Part shown: positions 54,464 to 64,000 of the stretch, piece by piece
Layout of the letters: each line of letters begins with the position of its first letter
Position numbering within the stretch: position 1 is the first letter of the stretch
Assembly: GCA_038277395.1 (NCBI GenBank)
Contig: CM076193.1
Location: 72,868,252 to 72,932,251 of the forward strand
DNA length: 64,000 bases
Source of the DNA: Dryocosmus kuriphilus
Lineage: Eukaryota > Arthropoda > Insecta > Hymenoptera > Cynipidae
Direction of reading: 5' to 3'
The notes under the pieces: model-generated
Databases searched by the model: none
What the model saw: only the letters and a program-made list of their open reading frames with translations
What the model was told of the DNA's origin: nothing
Translations under genes and position numbers: made by a program

Positions 54464-54671
54464 TGAATGTTTTGTCAGATTTCCATCATTTGCAAGATGA
54501 GTATCTCTGGAAACTTCAACAAATAAGAGTTTTAAAAATGTGAAAATTGATGCTGAAACCACTCAAAAACCAGTGTTTCGAAATTCAGAGCTCATTAATC
54601 AATTGGATACTAAACTGAGCACATATAAATATGGACGTGGAGAAGCTGCAGTTGGTGAAAGAGTTGCATAA
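54464..54671 (+). pseudogene. Fibre-like protein remnant
   Basis: 54540-54671 encodes KIDAETTQKPVFRNSELINQ and the C-terminal end, matching 16366-16485. The GPPG collar and most of the coiled coil are gone. The end overlaps the integrase start at 54631. Confidence 0.5.
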
Positions 54672-55558
54672 ACCGGCTAGAAGAAATTACCGGCGTAGGC
54701 ATGTTGACATCCGTGGTATTGATGAAACCTGGCAAGCTGATCTTGTAGAAATGCAACTGTACGAGAGAGACAACAAAGGATACAAATACATCTTAACTGT
54801 AATTGATATATTTTCAAAATTTGCTTGGGCTCTTCCTGTAAAATCCAAGAAAGGTGAAGATGTAACTGCAACCATGAAATCTGTACTCAACAAAGGACGT
54901 GCACCAAAAAATTTACATGTTGATAGAGCAAAGAATTTTACAATACTCATTTTGAAAATCTTATGAAGCGATATAGTATAAATTTGTACTCTACATTCAG
55001 TAATTTGAAAGCATCAATTTGCGAGCGATTTAATTGTACTTTACAAAATAAAATGTGGATGCAATTTAGCTTACAAAGAAATTATAAGTGGGTAGATATT
55101 TTGAAAGATTTAGTTTCATCTTACAACGATACTAAACATCGCACTATTGGAATAAAACCAAAAGATGTTACTAAACAAAATGAGAAAAAGTTGTTGTTTA
55201 ATGTATACAAAAATAATCGTGTGAAACAAGTGGTGGAGAAAACTAAATTTAATATTGGCGGTAAAGTTCGAATAAGTAAGTTTAAGCATGTTTTCGAGAA
55301 AGGTTTTACACCAAATTCGACTACTGAAATATTTACTATAAGTAATATCAAGAATACTGAACCAGTGACGTTTTGCTTATGGATTATCAAGATAAACCTA
55401 TTTTAGGCAGTTTCTATGAACATGAACTTGCTAAAGTTAGACATCTGGACATTTATCTTGTCGAAAAAGTACTCAAGAAACGTGGAAATAAGCTATTTGT
55501 AAAATGGTTAGGATTTGGTGACTCTCACAATAGCTGGATAGATAAGTCTATTTTGTAA
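54631..55558 (+). pseudogene. INT: Integrase with chromodomain, two frameshifts
   Basis: ATG 54631 (MDVEKLQLVKELHKPARR). It is open through ILTVIDIFSKFAWALPV (first Asp) and HVDRAKNF (second Asp; Gly changed to Ala) until a frameshift at about 54940. The next frame holds SICERFN (catalytic Glu, about 55018) to about 55370, and a third frame carries the chromodomain (KLFVKWLGFGDSHNSWI) to TAA 55558. The two stops of the Polinton 1 integrase are absent here. Confidence 0.88.
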
Positions 55559-55921
55559 GCCTCAATGTATTAATTTTAAGTGTTTTTGAATAAAGTTTTA
55601 CTATTTCAAACATATTGTATTTTACTTACAGACGAATCCTTAAACTAATAAATGAAAAGCAGAATTTGGGTTAACTTATTTTTATTTAAATTTTCACATT
55701 GCTAAAATGAATGATTTTTTCTCTTAATGTATAAAGCTGCCATTTACATATTTGAGTTTTAGCAAAATTCTCAATCACTTCTTCGCAAACATTCTGAATA
55801 TAAAAAGTGATAATCTCTAGAAACAGACTTTCAAATCGCATAGTTTTTAAAAATACAAGTTTTTTCATTGCCTTATTCTTTACACGTGTATAATCTTTTT
55901 CCGGATAAGATCTAATGCTTT
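55559..55921. terminator. Convergent 3' region with poly(A) signal
   Basis: AATAAA at 55589-55594 for the integrase transcript. A 60-aa minus ORF (55686-55868) lies beyond the PC4-like gene; it has no counterpart in the shorter Polinton 1 interval and no motif, so I do not call it a gene. Confidence 0.55.
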
Positions 55922-56400
55922 TTACACAAGGTAATTTATCTCTACACCAAACATTTCAGCAATGGTTTCAATTATAATATCTTTTGTACGTTGAAACGGT
56001 ATAACACATTGTTCCAGAATATGCCTATCAATACAGAAGCTGACGTCCTGGAGAACAGCAAACGTTGTTTCTTGTAGTGCAAATGGATAATATTTTCGAT
56101 TTTCAACTTCTTCAATTTGCTCCAAACCACTACGTAGTCACCATAGGATATAGTCATGTGTATACGGAAATTTCCACAGTCTATGCGTTGTTGCTTCTCT
56201 TGACTACCAAAGTACGATGAAATGATTTTGAAATAATTTTTGAACAATTTCCACTCTTCAGGATTTAAGATTATACTTGCTCGAGGACGAATGGCTAGTA
56301 GTTTCACTTATGGGACTAACTTTCCATTCTTTTTTAACTCTGCGCCGACAATTTGCTTTGTGAATTATGAGGTCAGATTGCATGTGGTGGAGTGTGGCAT
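55922..56400 (-). pseudogene. Putative PC4/p15-like nucleic-acid binding protein, broken
   Basis: ATG 56400 (MPHSTTCNLTS). TAA stops at codon 12 and at about 56308. The core then reads RPRASIILNPEEWKLFKNYF, IDCGNFRIHMTISYGDYVVV, and after a frameshift near 56125 RKYYPFALQETTFAVLQDVS to 55922. The 'I-I-L-N-P-E-E-W-x-x-F' strand-helix junction is the reason for suspecting a PC4-like fold. Homologue of 17612-18093. Confidence 0.45.
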
Positions 56401-56484
56401 TTGATTTGGAGGTGTATAAGGAACGATGTTGTCTACGCTTAAGGCTTTCAAACACTGAGCATTAGTGTAAAACTTCACACTTCG

Positions 56485-56789
56485 TGTATGTTTTTTCATA
56501 AATTCAATCGAATCGTAGCGGCCACCATGATATATCATACAGAGATCACCGAGGCTCTTTGTAGTACCGAAAGCAGATTTTCATCTTTTCTTAGCATGTC
56601 AGCGATTCTCTTTGGTAGAAAAAATGAGAATTTGTTTTCTACGGTTATGAAAAATCTCGCTCCACATTTTGTTGCTGCTTTCTTGAAGTATGTAATTTCA
56701 TAGGTTTTATTTATTTCAAGTTCATCGAGCTTCTTCGTTGGAAGGAATTCCTTGTTCAGAGCAATTTTATTTAGTTTTGAGAAATCCAT
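56485..56789 (-). pseudogene. Putative OB-fold ssDNA-binding protein, frameshifted near the end
   Basis: ATG 56789 (MDFSKLNKIALNKEF). KKLDELEINKTYEITY and RFFITVENKFSFFLPKRIAD are open. A frameshift at about 56550 precedes the conserved YHGGRYDSIEF end. The start overlaps the last codons of the coiled-coil ORF, as in Polinton 1. Confidence 0.5.
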
Positions 56790-56949
56790 CTTCACTGGTT
56801 AATTTTTTGAGAGTCAAGGTATTAAAGTTTCTTATTAGATTTTGTATTTCTAATTGCACTTGTATGATACGTTTCAGTTCTCGAATATTCTTTAGTAATC
56901 TATTTAAACAACTTTTTAACTCTTGCTGCTTTCCTTCGCGATCTGACAT
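56767..56949 (-). CDS. Short coiled-coil protein (60 aa), intact
   Basis: ATG 56949 (MSDREGKQQELKSCLNRLLK) and TAA at 56767. The heptad-like run (LNRLLKNIRELKRIIQVQ) predicts one amphipathic helix. The last 23 bp overlap the start of the OB-fold-like gene in another frame. Its Polinton 1 counterpart has lost both start and stop. Unknown function, possibly an oligomerisation or scaffold partner of the overlapping gene. Confidence 0.55.
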   Translation of the reverse strand: MSDREGKQQELKSCLNRLLKNIRELKRIIQVQLEIQNLIRNFNTLTLKKLTSEDGFLKTK

Positions 56950-57099
56950 CTAACAGTAGACTGAGGAATGAGAAGAACTGACCACCTTTTAAAGATCCTT
57001 ACCCCCCTCTACTAGATTGTACAATATGATGCAATAAAGTTTTAGAAGATTCTAAATTGCAGACAAAAGAAAATACGTTTGCTATACGTTTACTTCATT

Positions 57100-57402
57100 T
57101 TAACCCACTTCATCCCGTCGTTCTTCATCCTCCTCTTTATTATAATTATTTTCATCATTATCATCATCTGTTTTAATGTTTAGATAAGAAATTGTCTTCT
57201 CCACAGGGTGCCAATGGATTCTAACTCTATCTCTTATAATAATTGGATACATTCCAGATGGAGACAAATAAGTTTCAGTAGGAGTTTCCAATACTTTCCG
57301 CACATCTTTGACAAAATCCTTTATTGGAATGTCTCTTTTAAGATAAAGACAATATTTCGCGTATGCTGCTACACGAACCAAATAGTTTTCAAACAAAGGC
57401 AT
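57100..57402 (-). CDS. Small protein with acidic C-terminal tail (100 aa), intact
   Basis: ATG 57402 (MPLFENYLVRVAAYAKYCLY), with VKDVRKVLETPTETYL, PSGMYPIIIRDRVRIHWHPV and a 24-residue tail rich in Asp/Glu/Asn ending RRDEVG. Homologue of 18838-19113. It is the first gene inside the right end, about 1.4 kb from the TIR because a mariner is inserted between. Unrecognised family. Confidence 0.6.
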   Translation of the reverse strand: MPLFENYLVRVAAYAKYCLYLKRDIPIKDFVKDVRKVLETPTETYLSPSGMYPIIIRDRVRIHWHPVEKTISYLNIKTDDDNDENNYNKEEDEERRDEVG

Positions 57403-57540
57403 CGTTTATGTATCAAATCTAATAATACAACTCAAATCTAACACTTCTATTCTCTGGAATACTTAATCTGACTTCCTAACGTTGTGAATAATTCGGATGC
57501 TTGATGCTGACTGAAAAAAATGGTTGCGAAATGTACTTAC

Positions 57541-58500
57541 GAGGTGTCTCCGAAAACTATCCGACCTGCGTTGATATCTCCGCGTTGGTGCTATTTTTCG
57601 TCATCCGGGCCGTGGCATCTTTTCGAAGTAGTCCCCATTTGATTGAACCACATGCTCCCAGCTGTGATTCCACATCTTAAAGGAGTCCTCGAACGCAGAT
57701 TTTTGAATGTCCTTCAGCTCGCGCGTCGCATTACTCTGAATCATCTCGATGACGTCGAACCGCTTTCCTTTGAGCGCCATTTTCAATTTTGGGTACAACC
57801 AAAAGTCGCAGAGAACTATTTCGGGACTATACGGAGGCTGGCCAAGGTTTACAATCTTGTGTTTCGCCAAAAATTTCTGCAAAAGCTTCGATGAATGCGC
57901 TGGCGCGTTATCATGGTGAAGAAGCCAGTCACCGCTTGACCATAAACGCGGCCGTTTTGTTCTCACGGCATCACGCAATCTTTTCAAAACTTCAACGTAA
58001 TATTTTTTGTTGATCGTCTGACCTCTTGGAGCAAATTCGTAGTGCAGAACACCCTCACAGTCGAAAAAAACAATCAGCATTGACTTAACATGGCTCCAAC
58101 TTTGACGTACTTTTTTCGGCCGTGGCTCGTCTGGACGCTTCTACTGTGAAGATTGTTGTTTAGTTTCAGGATCGTAACCATAAACCCATGATTCATCACC
58201 AGTAATAGCCTTCTTAAGGACATTTTCATCATCACTGACCACTTCCAAGTTGTCCTGAGCGCTTTCAGAGCGAAGGTCTTTCTGCTCGGTCGTGAGCAAT
58301 TTCGGAATGAATTTCGCACACACGAGATTAATTCCCAAAATCTTGCTCAAAATTTACCAAACAGTACTTTTCGGTATTCCGAGATCATTTTCTACTTCAC
58401 GAGCAGTCAATCGACGATCACCTTCAATCGCAAATCGCACACGGTCGATGTTTTCCGGTGTTGTCAGCAGAGGCCAGCCAGAACAAGGGTCACTATCTTT
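57541..58500 (-). mobile_element. mariner element, 5'-truncated
   Basis: The 3' terminal repeat CGAGGTGTCTCCGAAAACTA (57541) follows a TA. The transposase gene is inverted. Polinton sequence resumes at about 58500 ('tctattaatgtgactttc', like 19287-19310), so the element's 5' end is missing. Confidence 0.75.
57601..58500 (-). pseudogene. mariner transposase, truncated with stops
   Basis: Cut-and-paste transposase of the mariner family. From about 58500: DSDPCSGWPLLTTPENIDRV, a helix-turn-helix segment (DRRLTAREVENDLGIPKSTV), a stop, then first catalytic Asp in ITGDESWVYGYDPETKQ (about 58190), another stop at about 58141, second Asp in LLHHDNAPAHSS (about 57912) and third in LCDFWLYPKLK (about 57811). 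The spacing fits D,D34D. The C-terminus is at 57601. At least two nonsense codons and loss of the N-terminus make it inactive. Confidence 0.85.
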
Positions 58501-58837
58501 GTCTATTAATGTGACTTTCTTTATCTTAGTGTTCTAGAAGCTCATAGATTACAAGCAACTTGCTTAGACACGTTTGGAATGTAATGCGCAAACACAAAAA
58601 TTCTTAGAAGATGACGTAATTTCTAAGAACTAACAAATTTCTTGGAAAAATATATTAAGGAAGGAATAAAACATATCGATTAGATTATACTGGTGAGAAG
58701 ATTTTTACCTTGAAAGATCCTTAATATGTATAACAGCAATAATTGGTTTGGTCAACGAATAGATTTTTCGACACATTCCATAATTATGCGTTACGGTCTT
58801 CACCTCATTATACAGATATTTTTAATGACAAATTCCT

Positions 58838-59813
58838 CTTGATAAGTTTTACAGCAACGCATTAAGGAAGCAATAAATTATATTAATTAGTTTATGCTGA
58901 TGAGAAAAATCTAACCCTGAAAGCGTGGCTGTCGATCTCATTTCACAAATATTTTTTTAATGACAAATCTAGCCTCCCTATGTTTTATAGAACAAAGGAT
59001 TTCTTTATACTCAAGTTAGAAACGTCTAGACACGTTTGTAGTCTAAGTGATAAATTTTTACCATAACACATTAGTCAAGTAATAAATAAAGTCGATTAGC
59101 TTATATATCAACACATTCCATAATAATATGCGTCATATAAATCGGATATTTTTAATGATATAAATTCCTCAATGAGTCTCCCTATGTTTTATAGAACAAA
59201 GATTACTTTGTAATCTCATTAGACTTGTGACCTACTTTTAAATTTTATTTTAACGCATTACGGAAACAATAAATTATATCAATTAGTAATGCCTCATTTC
59301 ATCTCTTAAATATGCGCTGTCAAATTCTTTTCACATAATTACTCTATTATATTTTTAAGATATGTTTTATAGAACGAAGGGTTTCTTTATAATCAAGTTC
59401 GATACGTCTAGACACGTTTGTAGCCTACGTGATAAATTTTTACCATAACACATTAGGGAAGTAATAAATCATGTCGATTAGCTTATATAGAAACACATTC
59501 CATAACTATGCGTCATACAAATCGGATAATTTTAATGAAATAAGTTCCACAATAAGTCTCCCTATGTTTTATAGAACAAAGATTCCTTTGCAATCAAAAT
59601 TATATTAGTTGAACCTTAGCATAGGAGAGAGAGATCGAGAGGGTGGAGGGAGACCGAGAGAGTTGTTTATGCAAAATTCATGTTTAGCAATTGCGTATTA
59701 TTTAATTAATGACGTCGCACCGAACATTCTAGAAGCTTAGCACAGCTAGCTGTCGATTTCGGTAACTGTCGGCAACAGGGATCTTGAGCCAGAACCGGCC
59801 TAGTACATCTACT
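58838..59813 (-). repeat. Polinton 2 right terminal inverted repeat
   Basis: Inverse of 34992-35965, including the four 190-200 bp sub-repeats (near 58985, 59195, 59360, 59567) and the outer 'gacgtcgcaccgaacattctagaagcttagcac' block. Ends TACATCTACT. Confidence 0.9.
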
Positions 59814-59819
59814 GACTAG
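59814..59819. repeat. Target-site duplication of Polinton 2, right copy (GACTAG)
   Basis: Identical to 34986-34991. These bases also belong to the target duplication or end of the DNA transposon that follows. Confidence 0.93.
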
Positions 59820-62800
59820 TAGGGTACAGCGTTAAACCACTTTTTTCGAAATCGATATCGGCTCTTCGCGGGAAAGTGTCTCCCAGTGGTCCTAAGTAAC
59901 TGTGCAAAACTAGAAAACTGTCAGATAAAATCTTCAGGGCCCACAGTGGCCTTGAAAAATTGAATATTTGTCCAAATGACTTAAAAATGGCGCGGGTTGC
60001 TTACTCTGGGCGAGGGGTTCAGCGTGGGTCCGTATGCGTGCCTGCGATCAGAATACCTCAAAAAAGTCACCAAAAATGTTCGCAACGATCACTTTCGCCA
60101 TAATCATAAGAATGATAATGCGTAAAATGGCACAAAATTTGCGTTAAATCGACTAACTTGTGTATACTACGACTTGCAAGATTTTAGTCTAATGCGCAAC
60201 GCAGTCTTTTTTCAGGAACTCCAGTCACAGCATATAGGATCTGACAAAGGAGTCAGAGGGCAGAAAAGATCCCCCAGTTCACGATATATCCATTATCGTT
60301 GCTGAGAAGTTAACTAAGTTATGAGAGAAAGCTTCAATACCGTGCCTTTCCACTAAAAGCATTCAAAATAAAATAAAAGCTTCCAATGACAAATATTTTA
60401 AGATCAAAGCCTATGTCAAAGATCGGAAAGATTCTCCGACATACAAAGAAAAACCAGCTACTTTTTTTAAACATGGTCACACATTGTTTGACATATCGTA
60501 TTGCAAATGCAAACTCAAAAATGAACAAAATCCTTGCTTGTGCCCGTCAGAAAAAAAGATTCCTGCAAAGAAATCAGATTTCCTGATGGATCAACGTGGT
60601 CCACGTAAAATGATGATGGGAGGCATCGATCACAAGGTATCCAGCTCACTTAAGAGGAAGGTAGATGCAATGGGAAAAAAGACAGCATTTTATGAAAAGT
60701 CAAAAAGATTGCGTTCAATGACAACCATTAAAGAGCAACATGTGTCAGACCCTGAGCTCTCTGATTCCAAGGAAGAGGAGAACTTTCTTCCTGATCCTCT
60801 ATCTCGATGTGCTCACTCATGTGCTGCACCTCGCAAGAAGCTAAAGCTGTTAACAGCAGCAAAAGTAGCGGACAGGTTCAGTGCCTCCAACACCATGGTT
60901 GTTGCAATAGCGTCGGCAGTATTGGAGGAACTGAAAATTGTTTACCCCAGATAATACTTCCTTAGTGACTGACCCATCCAAAGTACAGCGAGACAGAGAT
61001 AGGGTACGTAAACTCAGTAGAAACAAGTCTTACAACATTTCAATTCTTGGACTTTATTTCGATGGGAGAACTGACATCACACTCCGTGCAGATAATCGCA
61101 GAAATAAGGTTAGAGAAGAATATGTTTCTATAGTTCAGGAGCCCGGAGGAAAGTACATCGATCATGTCACTCCAAAAGTTCACTCTGTATTTGATCTTGC
61201 CATAAGTATTCTTGGTTATTTCTTGGACAAGGACGACGATCTTTCCGACTTGAGAGTTGTTGGATGTGATGGCACAGCTACAAACAAGGGGCACGTTGGT
61301 GGAGCTATTCTTCTTATCGAGCGTCGTCTTGGACGTAGTCTGCAGTGGCAGATATGTCTGCTGCACTTCAATGAGTTGCCACTTCACCATCTCATTCATG
61401 AATTAGATGGTGTCTCAGCTGGACCAAACTCTTTCAAAGCACCCGTTGGCTCTGAGCTTGATTATGTTGAAAAATTGCCTACAGTAAAATTTAAAGCAAT
61501 CCCAGGAGATGTATCTGATATTGATACAGCTCAAATCAGTAATGATCAGTCTTACCTGTGGAAAATCTGCAAAGCAGTAACTTCAGGGCAAACCTCAGTT
61601 GAGATGGTAAACTTAAAGCCTGGACCACTCAATCACTAACGATGGCTAACGGCTGCTTGCAGAATTCTGCGGCTTTCTGTGAGTACAAAGCGGCCATCAA
61701 AGAGCCTGCAACAAATAACTGAATACATTGTTCGGGTATACGCACCAGTCTGGTTTTTCATGAAAAGAGATTGGCACTTCTCTGTCAGTAGCCTTCATGT
61801 TTGGAAAACAATTCAGCTTTCTCGGTGCTTACCTAAGAAACTGAAGGCTTGTGTCGATGCCGTCATTCAGAGGAATGCATTCGCTTTGCACACTGAAAAT
61901 CTTGTGCTGGCAATGCTCTGCGATAGTCGGCCGAGTACTAGACAGCAAGCTGTCACCTTGATAATAAAAGCCCGAGTAAATGTCGAAAGGAGAGAGTCAG
62001 TCCGTGTCTTTAAACCACCGAATCTCAATTTTGATGCTGAGGATTACACTCAAGTCATTGACTGGAAGGAGGAAGAGATAACATCTCCTCCTCTTTTAAG
62101 AGGTGTAACAAATCTTAAACTTCAGCAGGCAATTGTCTCTGCTAATTTTTTGAAGGAGACATTACCTTCATTTCCCAGCAATACTCAAGCCGTTGAGAGA
62201 ACGGTGCAGCTTGTATCTAAAGCCTCCAAAGCTGTGTGTGGTGAGAATCGACGCAATGGGTTTATCAAAAACACTCTGGATTCCAGGAGCGTCATCCAAA
62301 AGTTTTAAACTAAGTCAGATTACAAGTTTTCATCACCAATTTACAAATATGATAATGTTTAATCAACTGATGTTCTCATCAATCTCTTAAAAAATTTGAA
62401 AAACACAAAAAAACTAATAAAACTCCAAAAATAAATAATATAACAAAGAAAATGAAGAAATAACCATATAAAAAGAGAGACTCGGTGTGTGCCTACCTTC
62501 ACGTCGTGGGACTCAAGTTTTCCACAAGCTTATGGCAGGAAAATCCAAGAGCCATATACAGATTTACACCCAATTTCATGCATTTTACGCATTATCTTTG
62601 TTATGATTACGGCAAAAGTGATCGTTGCGAGCATTTTTGGTGAATTTCTTGAGGTATTCTGATCGCATGCTCGCATATGGACCCACGCTGAACGCCTCGC
62701 CCAGGGTTAGCAATCCGCGCCATTTTTAAGTCTTTTGGCCAAATTTTCAATTCTTCAAGGCCACTGTGAACCCTGAAGATTTTATCTGACAGTTTTCTAG

Positions 62801-62892
62801 TTTTGCTCAGTTACTAAGGACCACTGGGAGACACTTTCTCGCGAAGAGCCCATATCGATTTCGAAAAAAGTGATTTAACGCTGTACCCCACT
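59818..62892 (+). mobile_element. DNA transposon of unassigned superfamily, 3.1 kb
   Basis: Left AGTAGGGTACAGCGTTAAACC and right (inverted) AGTGGGGTACAGCGTTAAATC start TIRs of about 325 bp (59818-60145 and 62568-62892). The target duplication is GACT if the ends are AGT...ACT, or GACTAGTA if the element starts at 59822; the sequence does not decide. It encodes one transposase-like protein. It sits inside the BEL/Pao gag. Confidence 0.75.
60360..62308 (+). pseudogene. Transposase-like protein with 'GCDGT' core, one frameshift and one stop
   Basis: The frame runs from about 60370 (KIKAYVKDRKDSPTYKEKPA, CKCKLKNEQNPCLC Cys-rich segment) to 60954. An extra C in 'ccccag' (about 60945) shifts it into the 60938-61639 frame (FDGRTDITLRAD, VVGCDGTATNKGHVGGAI, WQICLLHFNELPLHHLIHEL, GPNSFKAPVG). 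TAA at 61637-61639 precedes RWLTAACRILRLSVST, which continues in the same frame to 62308 (PVWFFMKRDWHFS, RPSTRQQAVTLIIKAR, NTQAVERTVQLVSKAS). The Asp in GCDGT and the later conserved His/Glu residues could be the RNase H-fold catalytic set. I recognise the family as a recurrent invertebrate one but cannot name its superfamily. Confidence 0.7.
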
Positions 62893-63034
62893 GACTAGTA
62901 ATGTCTGTCAAAAGTAGTTGAGCGTTAGTAGGGTTGCACGCGGGGCTGTCGAGATATACCTGTAAATCCGCGATCGCCCTTTCCAATGAAACCCCCATTT
63001 GCGCGATATCCGCGATGCGCTTTGCTTTGTTCAT
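62893..63034 (-). pseudogene. BEL/Pao gag, N-terminal part
   Basis: ATG 63034 (MNKAKRIADIAQMGVSLERA, then a helical segment with TNAQLLLTDI). The frame continues across the insertion point into the 34991-34962 segment (FKDYSKFMDEFATLK). Helical N-terminal gag of this type fits BEL/Pao. Confidence 0.65.
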
Positions 63035-64000
63035 ATTCCCTTCTATTTTCCGAATTAAATTTCGAAGTTAATTACCTATGGTAGTTGCCAGGGTTGGTCA
63101 CGGCGCGAACGGAGAAAAAATATATGTTACAAAATGTATGATGAATCTCGTGGCGTAGAATGGCAATTGTTTAAAAAAATTGTGTACGAATTTTCTTTTT
63201 CGAAAAAGATGTAAAACAAAGGATTTGAATTTAATTTTTTAAATTAAATTCGTTAGCTTCAATTGTGAAGGAATTAATTTGAAAAATTAATTGAGTGAAT
63301 CAAGAAATCTTGGAGTGACACTTAAGCTGTTTCACTTCAATGGAACGCAATTGCTCGTGCGGAACATGAATGTTATTCTAGTTTAGCCTGACTGATTTTA
63401 AAAATTTTTGATATAAAAATAAATTAGAACCATTAAATTTATTCAAAATTTTTCACTTTATTTAATTTAAATGAAATCAAAAAATCCTAATCAGCAATGC
63501 TGATGTTGGAATTTTAATCGCAACTGAATGGAAATTATTTTCAAAACATGAAATAAAAAATGCGAATTAAAAATCCCGAAAAGTATTTAAAAAATTAGAT
63601 TAAATTTTTCGTTTTATTTTCTTAGTGAGTTAACCTCGAACTAACCACGCGGGCCGGCCCGATTCCGACAACAAAGAGAATTCACGAACGGAAAAGTCGC
63701 GAAAATAAAATATGGAAAGAACACTGAAAACACCTTTAAAAGATGAGATTTAAGCTTATCTTTTCGTTTCCCTGATTCCTTGGTGCAGCGGCCTCCTGGG
63801 TGATGAGATATCCTGGTTTGGGAACGACAATTTGCGACGAAAAATGGCTCGAGATGCCGGGTTTCCATAATGTGGCTGGAATCGACGCTTGTAGAAAAAT
63901 GAAGAGGCGTGGTCCCTTTGTTGGATGTCCGAGCGGACGAGTTTTAAGCCAACTGCGCATGCAGCCGCGCAGTGGCCGGATCGGAATGTGACTGCGTCGT
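63035..64000. other. BEL/Pao leader and flank, 5' LTR not delimited
   Basis: Upstream (minus) of the gag ATG. A GC-rich stretch at 63085-63118 could be the LTR end/primer-binding zone, but I could not match an LTR to 30181-31435. 63119-63640 is AT-rich and featureless; 63640-64000 is GC-richer without a recognised gene. Confidence 0.35.

Larger units (their letters stand above)
34992..59813 (+). mobile_element. Polinton 2 (Maverick), 24.8 kb with nested insertions
   Basis: It begins AGTAGATGTACTAGGCCG and ends with the inverse, CGGCCTAGTACATCTACT, with GACTAG on both sides. TIRs are about 970 bp. Gene content and order are the same as in Polinton 1, with alternative breaks. Insertions at about 45643-54235 and 57541-58500 add roughly 9.5 kb, so the native length was about 15 kb. 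It inserted into the BEL/Pao gag at the edge of the DNA transposon at 59818. Confidence 0.95.

Noticed and set aside
59818..62892. Assignment to hAT because of a possible 8-bp duplication
   Set aside because: TIRs are about 325 bp and begin AGTRGGG, and the duplication may be only GACT; typical hAT C-terminal motifs were not seen.

Overview
The window is an AT-rich stretch of an invertebrate nuclear genome, most likely an insect. It contains two Polintons (Mavericks), a BEL/Pao element, a Penelope-like element, a non-LTR retrotransposon with RNase H and a mariner, and very few ordinary genes. I recognise no host gene, rRNA gene or convincing tRNA. Nearly all of it is nested transposable elements in various states of decay.

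Layout. 1-755: copy of a dispersed non-coding repeat. 1349-20068: Polinton 1, bounded by AGT...ACT ends, long inverted terminal repeats (TIRs) and a 6-bp target duplication (ATGAGC). It carries two later insertions: a Penelope-like fragment (about 6446-8147) and a GC-rich block (about 8398-10210). 20291-24057: a non-coding element with about 300-bp inverted ends enclosing 77-bp tandem repeats. 24058-30180: second copy of the dispersed repeat, split by a non-LTR retrotransposon (24345-29387) with a 12-bp target duplication and a (TAA)n tail. About 30420-34991 and 62893-63034+: one BEL/Pao element on the minus strand. It was cut first by a DNA transposon of unclear superfamily (59818-62892) and then by Polinton 2 (34992-59813, target duplication GACTAG). 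Polinton 2 is itself interrupted by a third copy of the dispersed repeat (about 45643-54235), which holds an unclassified block and a large foldback element (48696-53434), and by a mariner remnant (57541-58500).

How the Polinton genes fit together. The two copies share one virus-like gene plan and can be used to read each other. Protein-primed DNA polymerase B is on the plus strand at the left. Minus-strand morphogenesis genes follow in transcription order: PLA2-domain protein, adenain-like cysteine protease, penton-type minor capsid protein, an undescribed 53-54 aa basic ORF, double-jelly-roll major capsid protein, and a conserved 166-aa protein. A shared promoter with a palindromic TATA box separates these from the plus-strand packaging ATPase, a coiled-coil/'WELL'-type protein, a fibre-like protein and a chromodomain integrase. 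A minus-strand cluster of four small genes lies before the right TIR: acidic-tail protein, short coiled coil, OB-fold-like protein and PC4-like protein. Most genes carry stops, frameshifts or deletions, so neither copy looks autonomous now. A few small ORFs remain intact, and some breaks are complementary between the copies.

Limits. All calls are by eye. Domain names rest on motifs and gene order, not on searches. TIR and repeat edges are good to a few bases where target duplications are seen and otherwise approximate.
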